Below are positions 25,333 through 36,500 of a stretch of 64,000 bases of DNA, piece by piece. Below the pieces are notes generated by a model. It was not told the origin of the DNA, made no database searches, and worked only from the letters and a program-made list of their open reading frames with translations. Position numbers and translations under genes: made by a program. Position 1 is the first letter of the stretch; each line of letters starts with the position of its first letter. The stretch comes from Hydractinia symbiolongicarpus. Lineage: Eukaryota; Cnidaria; Hydrozoa; Anthoathecata; Hydractiniidae. The DNA is taken from assembly GCF_029227915.1 (NCBI RefSeq), contig NC_079883.1:20584001-20648000 (forward strand), in the 5' to 3' direction.

Positions 25333-26345
25333 CTTATTACGAAGCAATTCTTAACATAGTAAACACTATACAATCTTTCTTTCATAGTAATGCTTTCTTA
25401 AATAGCTATTTCTAGTAGTTTGGGACAGAGTTGAGACAGTAGCGATGTTATACTTTGACTTTTTAATTTTAAATATGCGAATGTTGGTATGCAGTAGTCG
25501 AAAAGTGGAATATTCTGCACCAAGGCTGCGAAAAAGTAAAATAATGGCCTGTTTTTTCCAAAAGCTTTATGGCTTAAAAAATTTCTCTGTGCAGTAAAAA
25601 TAGTTGGTTTTCCAGTTCTCAGTGTTCATGTATCACGAATGAACAAATAATGGAAGCATTACACACACAAACTATCAGTGATATAACATGTAATTTTGTA
25701 AATATTTATTGAGAACTTAAAATACTTTTTTCTAGTCAAAATATCACCACAACCGTGATCAGCTCCTAAAAATATAAGTCCAAATAAAGTAGAGTACAAT
25801 TTGACTGTAAGCTGCAACTACTGTAAGTAGCCTCTCTTTTGTATATCGCATGTTGTGTGTCTTGCACAACTATGAAATTGACAGACATCACCTGCTAAAC
25901 ATTTTGCGCTGAGACAGACAAAATGTGTGTTCTTACTATAGAGAATTGTAATCCTATCCGTTGTACTGTATCAGTAAATAATGGATTCAGTGGAATCTTA
26001 ATACAGCCATTATCAATTAAGTTAAATATCAACTTATAATTATTTCCGTTAGGTATTAATCATATCGATATATTAACTGACGATAAATATTTTTAATAAT
26101 TATAAGACATGTGTAATCTTGTAATTGTGTATATACGTGTCAGTGATTTTGGAAAGATATGTAATTTTATCTTGTTTACTTTAAAGGAAAACTAACGAAA
26201 AAATCACATATATTATGTCAAAAAACATTTTTACATATCACGAAACAACATTCTTTTTGTCTAAATTTCAGTTTTCAAAAAGCGATAATTTCATCAGCGG
26301 TCGCCGCCATTTCGGAACAAAATCCAACTTTGTTTGTACATACCT
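25333..26345. other. POLA2 3' flank
   Basis: AT-rich 3' flank. No gene is recognised. No single clear polyadenylation site could be chosen; AATAAA-like hexamers are frequent by base composition. Confidence 0.5.
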
Positions 26346-26349
26346 TAAG

Positions 26350-26760
26350 TGCATAAATTTTGGCAAGGATTAAATTAAATACCCGCCAAAATTTTGATAA
26401 CTGACTATTCGCCAAATTAAATACTCGCCAAATTTAACATAATTTGCCCTTCACCAAGTTAATCCTCGTCGAATTTAAAAAATAAAAATACGTTTTTTTT
26501 TTAATTAACAAAAGAAAAATGTTTTACTATCAAAAAAATGAACTTTTCTTTATTGACGATAACTCCATAAAAAACCTTGTGTTTATATGGTTTATATATA
26601 CGTTTATTCTTATTTTTTCAAAACATAATAAATTCATTTCTGTCGTTTGCCAAAATAAATCCCCGCCAAAATATTTTTTTTGTATTCGCCAAATTAAATC
26701 CCCGCCAAATTTTTTAAAATTTATTATTCGCCAAATTTTATCCAATGTTAAGGTAATTTG
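26350..26760. repeat. Interspersed CGCCAAATTAAAT repeat field
   Basis: CGCCAAA occurs about ten times with spacers such as TTAAATACCC, TTAAATCCCC and TTATTATT. The field is open on both strands for over 350 nt, which reflects the motif rather than coding. Similar short motif fields are common in repeat-rich invertebrate DNA. Confidence 0.7.
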
Positions 26761-27179
26761 TTGCTTTGTGACAAGATTTGTAAGAAATGGATGGAATCTG
26801 CTCACACTAAGTAAAGAGATTTTCTCACGTTCACCGGAGTATACTAAGAAGGAATTGAAGTGCCAACGAAAACCAAATTCAAAAGTTGTCATGTTTTTCC
26901 GACCTTAAATGCTGCATGGAATTCGAAAACTGACTTGGTAACTTTTTTGTGCAACTGAACACGAAGAATTTTTTACACTATGTTAAACAAGGTATGTTAG
27001 AAACTACGTATGTTCTTCAACATTTTAGTCAACATAATTTTAAAGAATTTATTAACATGAAAAAATTAGGTAAAGAAGAAATAATACTTCTAAGCACTGT
27101 TCTTTTATTAATTGCGAAAAGTAGAGAAGAAAAAACGGCACTTAAACTTGTAGAAAATTTTAATTTAGCGAATAAGTCA

Positions 27180-27835
27180 ATCCTAGTAATTTATTTTCGC
27201 GGATTTTTGGTAAGGCTTATTTTCGTTTAAAAATGAATGATTTTAAAAGAAATATTGTGGTTCGATACTGTTCTTAATGTAAATTGCTGGCTTGAAAAAA
27301 AAAAGATATTCACTTATTTTTATTTTTCTGAATTTTAATTTTTTACTACTTTATTCGGAGAAACTTTCGTGATTTTTTATGTTCTTATAAAAAAGTGGCC
27401 TATATTTCTTATGATAGAAAAGTGTTTTTTAACGATGTAATTTTCTTTCTAATGCATGGTATGCAACTTCTATTTACAAACTGGCTTCATCGTCAAAAAC
27501 ACAAAACAGATCAAACACATTTCTAGGCTCGTCTTCTTCCGGCTCCCACGCATCGTCGTCATCGTCTTTTTGCCAATAACTCGGTTATAAGCCATATATA
27601 TACATTTGAAACATCATCGCTTTTGTTTATTTCTAAGTTTATTCTAATCTCGTTCCCAGCGTCAGTTTTATATTGGGAGGGCGAGCCAAGTGAGGGCGAG
27701 TCAAGAAAAAGCTTTTAAAACCAGCAAATTTCTTTTAAATATTAGTGGATAAACTTTCGCGAATCCACAATTTAGAAAGTTTGTACTGGATAAACTTTCG
27801 CGAATGGCCATTTTTGAAAGTTTCGCGAAAAACTG
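27180..27835. repeat. TTTCGCGAA motif cluster
   Basis: GGATAAACTTTCGCGAAT occurs twice (about 27748 and 27787), followed by GAAAGTTTCGCGAAAA. A related TTTTCGCGGATTTTT lies near 27200. Apart from these motifs and an acidic open stretch on the minus strand around 27490-27580 (not identifiable), I see nothing in this region. Confidence 0.5.
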
Positions 27836-30800
27836 ATACCTGTACAAATATTCTAAATAAATAAATAGTTGCATCAAGCCACAATAACAATAAAAACACA
27901 AAGCCGTCATCTAAATACCTAAAACATTTTTTATTTACTTTAACTGATTAGCTAGCTATGTTCTACCTTCACTTTAAGAAATTTAAAAATTAGAACTGAC
28001 AGCAAAAATGTTGGCTATGGTAAAAGGTAGGTGAAAAACATGCTGACTTGGTAGGGGAAAAACATGCAGACATGGCTAGGTCACATAATATTCGATTATT
28101 TGAAAATTTCGTTTCAGCCAACTGTATTGAGTTTCTTTTATTTATTAATCCGAGTTAGCTAGCTATCTAACAATAGCCACAAAAAAAATAATAAAGAAAA
28201 ACCTTAGAGGAATAGAAATTCACCTATAGCGTCCCCCAATTCCTGTTTTATTAACAATTACAACCCGCTGATGTTTTCTGCTTCCATCTGGAGTATTAAG
28301 TAAGGCTGTGCAGGAAGTTAAAGACCTTAAGTTAAATGTCAAGGAGTCAATGCGCTAATACGCTGTAGCTTATGCAAATTCTTGCAGCTTGTCATTGCAG
28401 GGAGCTGTAACATATATTCATACGTGCTCGCCCAAAACTGTTTTTGTAAATACTTGTAGCCCTTCCCAGCGAGTACACATGTGGAAATTCATAGCTGAAC
28501 TCAACCAAGATATTTGTGTTATTAGGCTTTCTAAAAAAACAATCCGATTATTAGATTTTCAAAAATGCTATATTGTTTCAGTTTTCTTTGTTTTGAAATA
28601 TCAAATTGTGAAGACGTATTATAAAATTGTCATTCAATCCAATAACACAGAGGAAGAAAATTATCAGCTGCCAGGGTTATATCAAGCAACCCTGCCATTA
28701 AATGTTCAAAACCCACAGTTAGTAACGACCACAGAAAAATTAGCACGCCCTTTAAACTGTCGGCTAAGACAAGTGTTGATATCATTAATATGCGAGTAAA
28801 ATCAAATACATGAATTCTATTTGCAAAAAATAAATTAAACCTGTACATTTTTTTGTCACAGGCAGAGCAGGCTATAAAAAATCAAGTCTTGTTGTTGTTA
28901 TGTTTTACAATGTTTATAAACTTTTTCGTGGTAATCAATGACAAAATATTTATGGTATCGAACGCTCGTCTATATTATATTCACTTACGGAAAGCATGCG
29001 TCAGCAAGGTGATAAATGTTTTATTATACTTCTTAATAATATAAGATTTAGTAATATTTCAAAGTCTGATATAAAATTACTGAATTCACGTTATGTTGGC
29101 AATTTTAACAAAATACCTAACAACTGCATTTACTTATTTGGAGAAAACTTTAATAAAATGATGTAGTGCCAATTTCCGAAATCGTGACAATATACATATT
29201 CCTTATACGTATAGTAAAGACCCAATTTCCTTTTATACTAGCTTGGGCAAGGCATATGAGAGATTAAAAGCAAAATATCATATGTTTCTTATCTTCAGTT
29301 GCACATCATTTCAAGTGGCACTTTAAAACATTAGATTTTTCTTGAAACATAGTAGCGATATCTATAATACAATGACCATGGCAGAAGAAACTTTGCACTA
29401 TGATCTCAGTATAAATTTTAACCTTTTTCAATCCTCCTCTAAATAAATGAATTATGTACTGTGGTTTTATTTGCTAATTTTATGAACTTTGTACTATGAT
29501 CTAAATTTCTGTATGTGAATTGTTTGCGTACACAATTTTTTTCCTTGAAATCTCGCACTACCGATCACAAAAGAACCGCCTTACAAAAATTATTACGGGA
29601 CTCATGTAATACGGACAGTTCTAAAATAATGCATCTTTGAAGTCCGTATTTCCTTACTTCAGCTTTGGGTTAATTTTTCACTTCCATATTTTTTGACTCG
29701 AATCCGAACGGTATTTTTTTTACCACATGTCAGAAGACATTTCTTAAACACGTAAATTCGAAATTTTCTGGTCTTTTTTTAATTTTTGACGATGTTATTT
29801 GTATGATTCGTATGAATAGTGATATTTGTTAAATAAAATATAATTCGTTGAATATAAAAATAATTCGTTAAATGCGAAAAAAATATGATTTTTGCAAAAA
29901 ATAACCAACCATACTCCTGTCGGAATAGAATCTGTAAAAAAAAAAAATTCCGTTCCGAATTGTGTTGATGCTCAAATGTTTACGTAATAGGCGCATGAAA
30001 TAACGCACGTTCCATGCCTTCGTCTGTAAGCAATTTGTAATAACCGTTCACTAGACTGATAACTACCCGGTTTTTTGTTAACTATCAATTTAACTCTCAG
30101 TTTCACATTGTGGTCTGTCTTGCGAGTTTGCTTTGTCGGTTTACCTTATTGGTTTGACTTACATGTTTGACTCGTCGGTTTGACTACTAGGCTTGGTATA
30201 TCGAGTTGGCGACACGATTGCCATTTGTCTATTTGACATACCGCAGTTGTTTCGCATTTGAACAAAATATATGACTTTTTAAGTTAATCGTCGTTCGCAG
30301 CTAATGCCGCCATATTTTTCACTCTAGATTATGCAACAACAAAATCAATAATTTACCGAATACTTTTCATCACACAGTATAGCACTAAAATAGTAGTTAT
30401 TCTTGTTCTGTCGAATAATCTCACGCAATTCAAGGAAACTGGACTGTACAAAGAGAGTCGTTAGGGCTTCTCCTCGGTACCATGTGATATGACCATTGAA
30501 CAAACGGCGAATAGAGACCCTAAAGTGTGCCGCTGTCTTCTCACTCAACCAGGAAAATCAGCCATTTCCACGAAATGTAAAGAATCGATGGGAAGTTGAA
30601 GCTAAGCCTGTAAGGCTTTATAAAGTAAATTAAAACAAAAGTTCATAAGATTTTTCATTTCATTATTCTTCCCATTGTTACAGTAAAAGAAAAAATCTGG
30701 ATTTAACTTTCAAGAAGCGGCATGAACAAAACATCTCAAATATCATGAGTACCATCGATGCAATGGTGAACCCACGCGTGGTTTATATGCTCGCGTACTA

Positions 30801-31055
30801 CTGTTATCAGAAAATCGCAATATCTACCTCAGAGAATTACTCTCCCATAGCCTAAACCCAATATTCTAGAAGTTTGGCAACACCAGAAGGAAGTGTGAAA
30901 CTTATCTTTTTTGGCTTTGTCGTGGATAGAATACAGGTCCGATGAATTCAAGACAAAAGTTCTTTACGACAATCGAGGAATATGTGTGTGTTTTATAGGG
31001 AAATAAGAAGAAAAAAGTGAACGAAGCACGTGTAGAGTTTTAAAAATATTACCAC
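27836..31055. other. Intergenic sequence without a recognised gene
   Basis: Open frames at 28389-28799 (+) and 30345-30548 (-) are the longest but show no domain or family resemblance I can name. Base composition is uniformly AT-rich. They could be relics of mobile genes. Confidence 0.4.
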
Positions 31056-31655
31056 TTATCTGTTACTTGCAAATGGGTACTCGAGACAATCATTAAAAAG
31101 TTTGAGAGAAAAATCAGGAACAGGACTGATAAGAGCAGTGACAAGGAAGATTCGGAAAATGAACCAGTAGCTACAGTGTGTATGACATATATACCAGGGA
31201 CAATTAACATACTTCGTCGGGTATTGAAAGATCATAAAATAAAGCCAGTGTTTCACTTTAAAAACATGCTACGTAGTATACTGTCGCATCCGAAAAAAAA
31301 AATATGTCTAGAGAGTCAATGTAGCTAATATTGTCTACGAAATCCCATGTAAGGATTGTGATGCTGTTTATGTCGGTGAAACAAAACGAATGTTTAAACA
31401 ACGTGTGCAAGAGCACAAAAGAGCCGTACTCAACGCAGATACAGACAAAAATGAGATTGTGGACCATAGCTGGAAGAATGATCATGTTATTGACTGGGAC
31501 AATAAAAAAATATTATAGACCGAGAGTCTGGTTGAACAGCAAGAAAAGTAAAAGAAACCATAAATAGTATAGACAGAAATACACATATCAATAGTATTTC
31601 CTATCAACTTCCAGAAATATTGTTACCCGCACTTCGGAAAGCGAACATTTAGGAA
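31056..31655 (+). pseudogene. Penelope-like element C-terminal relic with GIY-YIG nuclease
   Basis: The forward strand carries a region ending ILRRVLKDHKIKPVFHF then LRSILSHPKKK, followed by a decayed gap. Next comes IVYEIPCKDCDAVYVGETKR, then QRVQEHKR and NDHVIDWDNKKI. This is the linker plus GIY-YIG endonuclease order at the C-terminus of Penelope-like retroelements: C-x2-C zinc pair, VYVGET with the catalytic Tyr, Arg and the EHK motif. After a stop, a shifted frame continues IDRESG, then ARKVKETINSI and SYQLPEILLPAL, the usual C-terminal tail. At least two breaks make it inactive. The upstream reverse transcriptase is missing. Confidence 0.8.
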
Positions 31656-31802
31656 AAAGTGCAAAAAATGGTTCGGTACATACTTAACAAAAAACGAACT
31701 TTTAGAAAAAGGAAAGATTTTAATCAATCTATTGCTTCCATCTGGGTCTGTGAAAAAGTTAATTACTTTAATTGCTGTGATCTGATTGGTTAATTTCGAT
31801 CC

Positions 31803-31832
31803 TCTAATTAGCTGTAGCTGTCGAAACGTAGC
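31803..31832 (+). other. Hammerhead-like motif 3' of the Penelope-like relic
   Basis: CTAATTAGCTGTAGCTGTCG followed by AAACGTAG. A hammerhead core would read CUGAUGA, stem II, CGAAAC. Here the first box has two substitutions, a short stem II (AGCT/AGCT) is possible, and the GAAAC box is intact. Its position downstream of a GIY-YIG fragment fits the terminal repeat of a Penelope-like element. Confidence 0.4.
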
Positions 31833-31875
31833 CTAGAATAAACTCGCTTGTTCATGACATGATAATATTTATATT

Positions 31876-31991
31876 ATTCAGCACGTGTACAGCTTTTCCA
31901 GCAAGGAAAGTTCTCTGAAGAATTGCTCTCACTAACTTTCGATGCTCTGCAAAAGCATGTCAAGCGTGCGAACTACCAGGCTTTTGTTTGG
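31876..31991 (+). pseudogene. 5' part of a decayed CXC-domain gene, split by a LINE
   Basis: After an acceptor-like TATTCAG the frame reads ARVQLFQQGKFSEELL, then DALQKHVKRANYQAFVW. The pattern A-R-x-x-L-F, DAL-x2-H-x2-RA-x-YQA-x-xW precedes the cysteine-rich CXC region in a protein family that is highly repeated in cnidarian genomes (recalled, not searched). The reading is cut after the Trp codon by the LINE insertion and resumes at 36747. Confidence 0.6.
31986..31991 (+). repeat. Target-site duplication GTTTGG, left copy
   Basis: Identical to 36747-36752, directly after the poly(A) tail. Both copies encode Val-Trp in the same frame of the interrupted host gene, so removing the LINE restores a continuous frame. 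Six bases is short for a LINE duplication, but the frame logic supports it. Confidence 0.65.
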
Positions 31992-32066
31992 TCAACTTTC
32001 TTAGCAAGCGGACGGAGCGGACGTGTTTTTAAAACTTAGTAAAACTTGTTGTTTAACTGTTGACAA

Positions 32067-33503
32067 ATGGAGTTTGAAAATATTGTTTTAAATTCTGTTA
32101 AAGAAATACATAGAAGGAAAAAGAAAGCTGACTATGACAGCATAGTAACTAACACAAAAGACTTGCATCCTGAAATTATTGAGCAAACGCTAAAAGATTT
32201 ATGTCAACAGAATATATTAAACAAAACGGAGAGAAATGGTACAGAAAGTTATTTATTTGTGAAACAAGTAGAAGAGGAGAAAGAAAATAGCACAGACGAA
32301 TCTTTTTCAGAGGAAAAGAAAGATGTTGTTGACGATTTAATCGAAGATAAAAGTGGATATCTGTACGAGGAAGAAGTTAAAAATTTTGGCCAGTTTATTA
32401 AATTTAAAAGTTTGACAACACAGGTTTGCGATTTAAAAGAATTTATTTCGTATAAACTGAGCAAGATCGGGGACAACTCGTCAAATATTTTAATTAAACA
32501 ACTGAGGAGTGAAATAGATTTCCTTAAAGAAGAAATAAAGGATTACAAAAAATTGGTTAGCGAAATTTTAAACAGTAATCAACGTGATCATTCAGTTGAA
32601 ACGTGTAAACATGTGGAACCGATTAAACAGCATAATCAATGGAACAACGTAATCAAAGGTCCCTCAAGGTTTTCTACAAATAAAGTTAATAGAAATGAAG
32701 AATTACATCATAACAGATTTAACGACCTAAGAGTTGAAGTTAATGACGATTCTAATCAACAAAGTTGGGGTGATCAAGATTGTAATTTTACGAAGGAGAG
32801 TCAAAATACGCACCACGTAGATGTTAACAACCATATTCGTTCGTCAAATATCTTTAAAAATAATGTAACACACAGACGAAGACCCAACCCTGTTATCAAT
32901 CCGTTTCCCGAAAGAGATCAATTAGCTACGAATCTTGAGCATCAAAATGTACACCATTCTAAGAAGATACGGATAATGACCGATAGTATACCAAAAGGTA
33001 TTCGAGTGAAAGAATTTAATGAGCAAATAAAAAATGGAAATGTGAGATTTAAGATATTCCCAGGAGCAAGTGTCGAAAACTTAAATTATTACGTACAACC
33101 AACACTGGAACAAGAAAAACCTGATATTGTCGTTATCCATGTAGGAATCAACAATCTTTTATCAAGTCATCTAAATGCAGCGTCAGATAACAAAATTGCC
33201 GAACAGATCCTGGACATCGGGAAAAAATGTGTGCGTAACGGAGTAGAAAAAGTTTTTATCTCTGCCTTGGTTACGAGCAGACGTGTCGACTCTGATAGAA
33301 TAAACAGTATTAACAAACTATTAAGAGAAGGATCCGATCTACACGGTTATGGCTACATCAGACACAACAATATCAGAGAAGAACACCTATGGAAAGATGG
33401 CATACATTTACGAGAGAATGGTAAGATAATGTTAGCACGAAATTTTATAGCTTTTATAAATAATTTTTTAGATCAGCAGGGGTATTCCATAGGCTTGGAC
33501 TAG
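32067..33503 (+). CDS. LINE ORF1 protein with SGNH hydrolase-like domain
   Basis: 478 aa. ORF1 proteins of this LINE group bind element RNA and many carry an esterase-like SGNH fold. Residues 1-75 are charged and may form a small helical domain; 85-185 are Glu/Lys-rich with coiled-coil character (FLKEEIKDYKKLV). Residues 190-300 are Asn/His-rich and probably disordered. The SGNH domain follows (~300-470): block I MTDSIPKG (Thr where Gly is usual, Ser nucleophile kept), block III VIHVGINN, block V WKDGIHLRENG with Asp and His. The start is the first ATG after the inferred insertion point, in context ACAAATGG. The last codons overlap ORF2. Confidence 0.85.
   Translation: MEFENIVLNSVKEIHRRKKKADYDSIVTNTKDLHPEIIEQTLKDLCQQNILNKTERNGTESYLFVKQVEEEKENSTDESFSEEKKDVVDDLIEDKSGYLYEEEVKNFGQFIKFKSLTTQVCDLKEFISYKLSKIGDNSSNILIKQLRSEIDFLKEEIKDYKKLVSEILNSNQRDHSVETCKHVEPIKQHNQWNNVIKGPSRFSTNKVNRNEELHHNRFNDLRVEVNDDSNQQSWGDQDCNFTKESQNTHHVDVNNHIRSSNIFKNNVTHRRRPNPVINPFPERDQLATNLEHQNVHHSKKIRIMTDSIPKGIRVKEFNEQIKNGNVRFKIFPGASVENLNYYVQPTLEQEKPDIVVIHVGINNLLSSHLNAASDNKIAEQILDIGKKCVRNGVEKVFISALVTSRRVDSDRINSINKLLREGSDLHGYGYIRHNNIREEHLWKDGIHLRENGKIMLARNFIAFINNFLDQQGYSIGLD
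33464..33470 (+). other. Candidate -1 ribosomal frameshift heptamer T TTT TTA
   Basis: In ORF1 phase the sequence reads AAT TTT TTA GAT, giving the canonical X XXY YYZ heptamer U UUU UUA, as used in HIV-1 gag-pol. A -1 slip enters the ORF2 frame. The ORF2 frame is closed by TAA at 33461-33463, directly before the heptamer, and open after it for 1030 codons. No strong stem-loop is obvious by eye downstream; ATCAG (33472-33476) could pair with CTGAT (33531-33535). Confidence 0.65.
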
Positions 33504-36500
33504 TTTGCGATGATAATAAATCTGATATTCCTGATGAATGTGTTGGGAGTCAATATAGAAATGATCAAAATCCGACACATAATTCTCACCAAAGTTCTTT
33601 AGATGAAATACATAAATTACGAATTAAGTACCCTTCCAATCCTCTTTTAGGCTATTTAAACATTAATAGTCTCAGAAACAAAATAATTGATGCAAGAGAA
33701 ATTCTGACAAAATTTTCACCTGATTATTTTGTATTTGCTGAAACCAAACTAGATGAGAGTTTTCCAAACGAACAATTCTATATTAATAACTATGAAATTA
33801 GAACTAGAAAAGATAGGAACAAAAATGGAGGAGGGTTAATTGAATATGTTAAGAAAGGAGTAGCCTGTAGACATGTTAATGATTTGGGTATAACAAATAA
33901 TGAAATCATTTGCTCAGAATTAACGATAAGAAATAAAAAATGGACAGTTATCAGTATTTATAGACCACCTCATTATTCAAACTTAAACAACTTTTTTGAG
34001 GAATTAGAGATAGCTTTAAATAAAGCTCTATCTAAAGTCGAAAACATAATAATTATGGGTGATATAAATATCGATTGCCATAACTCGAACGATTCTGGTT
34101 TCGAAACCTTAAATAATTTCTGTGATATTTTTAGTCTTGAAAATCTTGTCAAAAACAAAACCTGTTTTGCTGGTCCTAACGGAACAGCTATAGATGTCAT
34201 TCTTACAAATAGACCCAGATGTTTTCAACACACACTAACATGTGAAACAGGATTAAGTGATCATCATCAAATGGTAACAACATTTTTAAAATCTCATTTA
34301 GCACGCTTAGCATCCAAGAAAATTATTTACAGAAGTTACAAAAATTTTAATGAAGCCAATTTTTTACGTGATGTTGAGAACGCAAATTTTATTTGTAATA
34401 GTAAAGATCCTGAACTGAATTATGAAAACCTCATCAATGTTTTCACATCTATCATAGAAAAGCATGCCCCACAAAAGCAAAAAACTCTGCGTGGAAACGA
34501 GGCACCATTTATGACAAAAGAGTTAAAAAAGGCAATATATACAAGGTCTAGGTTCAAAAATAAATACAATAAAAATCCTACTTCTGAAAACAAAATCACG
34601 TACAAGAAACAGAGAAACAAGTGTGTAAATTTACGCAAAAAGGCTATCAAAAACCATTTCAAAAGGGTAACAGAATCAGGTTTTATTTCCAAAAAAACGT
34701 TTTGGGAAACTGTTAAACCCTTGATATCAAATAAAAGTGGAATAAGCAAAGGAGATATAGCGATCGTTCAAAATGAAAGTTTAGTTACTGATAAAAAACA
34801 GTTAACCAAACTTTTCAACGAATACTACATCAATATTTTAGAAAATTCTTGTGGCATGAAACCAAATCCTATAAAATATAAGAATGTAAATGATAAGTCA
34901 AAAATGATTGAAGAAATTGTTGATAGTTTTGAAAATCATCCAAGTATCATTAAAATAAAGGAAATCAATGATTCTAACAACAATGAGAACTTCACATTCC
35001 AAGAAGTTGATGAAAATACAATTTCTAAACTGTTTAATGATTTAAACACCAAAGTATCAACAGGTGAAGATACAATACCATCAAAGCTGGTAAAATTAGC
35101 AAAAAGGCACCTAGTAACGCCACTAACAGATGCTATAAATAGTAGCATAGTTTCAAACAAATTTCCAAGCAAAGCTAAGCGAGCTGCTGTAACGCCATTG
35201 GATAAGGGAGGAAAAGATAAAACTAAAATATCAAACTACAGGCCTGTCAGTGTTTTAAATGTTTTTTCTAAATTTTACGAAAGGGTTATGAAAGAACAAA
35301 TAACCGCTTATATGGAATCAAAATTGTCGATTTTTCTCTCCGCCTATAGGAAATGCTATAGTACCCAACAAGTACTAATTCGCTTAATAGAGGAATGGAA
35401 GAGTAAACTTGATAAGAATTATGTGGTGGGTGCGATCTTGATGGATCTTTCAAAAGCTTTTGACTGTGTACCACATGACTTACTAATTGCGAAACTAGCT
35501 GCTTATGGATTTGACAATAAGTCTCTTCAATTCATTCTATCTTATCTTACTGATAGAGAGCAAGCCACTCGAATAAATGGGATCTATAGTCTATTTCAAA
35601 TTATCTTATCTGGTGTACCACAAGGTTCTATTTTGGGACCTATCATATTCAATATATTTATAAATGATTTGTTTCTTTTTATAGAAAAATATAAGCTACA
35701 TAATTACGCTGATGATAACACAATATCCAACTTCTCAAATTCTATTCCTAATTTGATAAATACTTTAGAAAACGAAGCTAAAACTGCCCTCTCCTGGTTA
35801 AAAGAGAATAAAATGATTGCAAACCCTGAAAAGTTTCACTCGATAATTCTGACAAAGAATAAGGCAGATAATTTAGGTCTAAAATTTAATATAGGAAATA
35901 AAACTATTGAAAGTGAAAATAACGTGAAATTACTAGGTGTGACTATAGACAATAAATTAAATTTTGACAGACACGTTAGTGATTTGTGTCGCAAAGCATC
36001 AGCCCAACTAAATGCCTTATTTCGATCTAGAAGTTTCTTATCCTTTCAAGCAAAATATATTTTAGTTCAAAGTTTTATCTACGCAAATTTCAATTATTGT
36101 TCCCTTATATGGCATTTTTCTTCTTCTAAATCTTTATCTAAAGTCGAAATGATACAAAAACGAGCATTAAGATTTCTGTATAATGATACGGTAAGTACAT
36201 ACGAAAATTTACTTAAAAATTCCAGCAAGAGTCACATGAATGTAAATCGCTTACGGTCATTGTGTATAGAAATCTCTAAAACTATAAATAACAGCAGCCC
36301 TCTTTTTATGAAAGATATATTTTGTTTAAATGATAACGGTAGGACAGTCAGAGAACAAAATACAAATAATTTGGTAGTCTCAAGGAAAAGGACCGCGACT
36401 TTTGGAACTAATAGCTTATCAGCCCTGGGACCAAAGATTTGGAATAACCTACCATCACATTTGAAACGATGTGACAACCTTAAAGTTTTTAAAAGCATGA

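Noticed and set aside
26519-26908. Overlapping long open frames on both strands
   Set aside because: Both come from the CGCCAAA/AAATCCCC motif field, which lacks stops; no protein family resemblance.
28389-28799. 136-codon forward open frame
   Set aside because: No recognisable domain, no conserved motif and no clear splice partners; not supported as a gene.
30345-30548. 67-codon minus-strand open frame
   Set aside because: No identifiable family; could be a mobile-gene relic but nothing supports a call.
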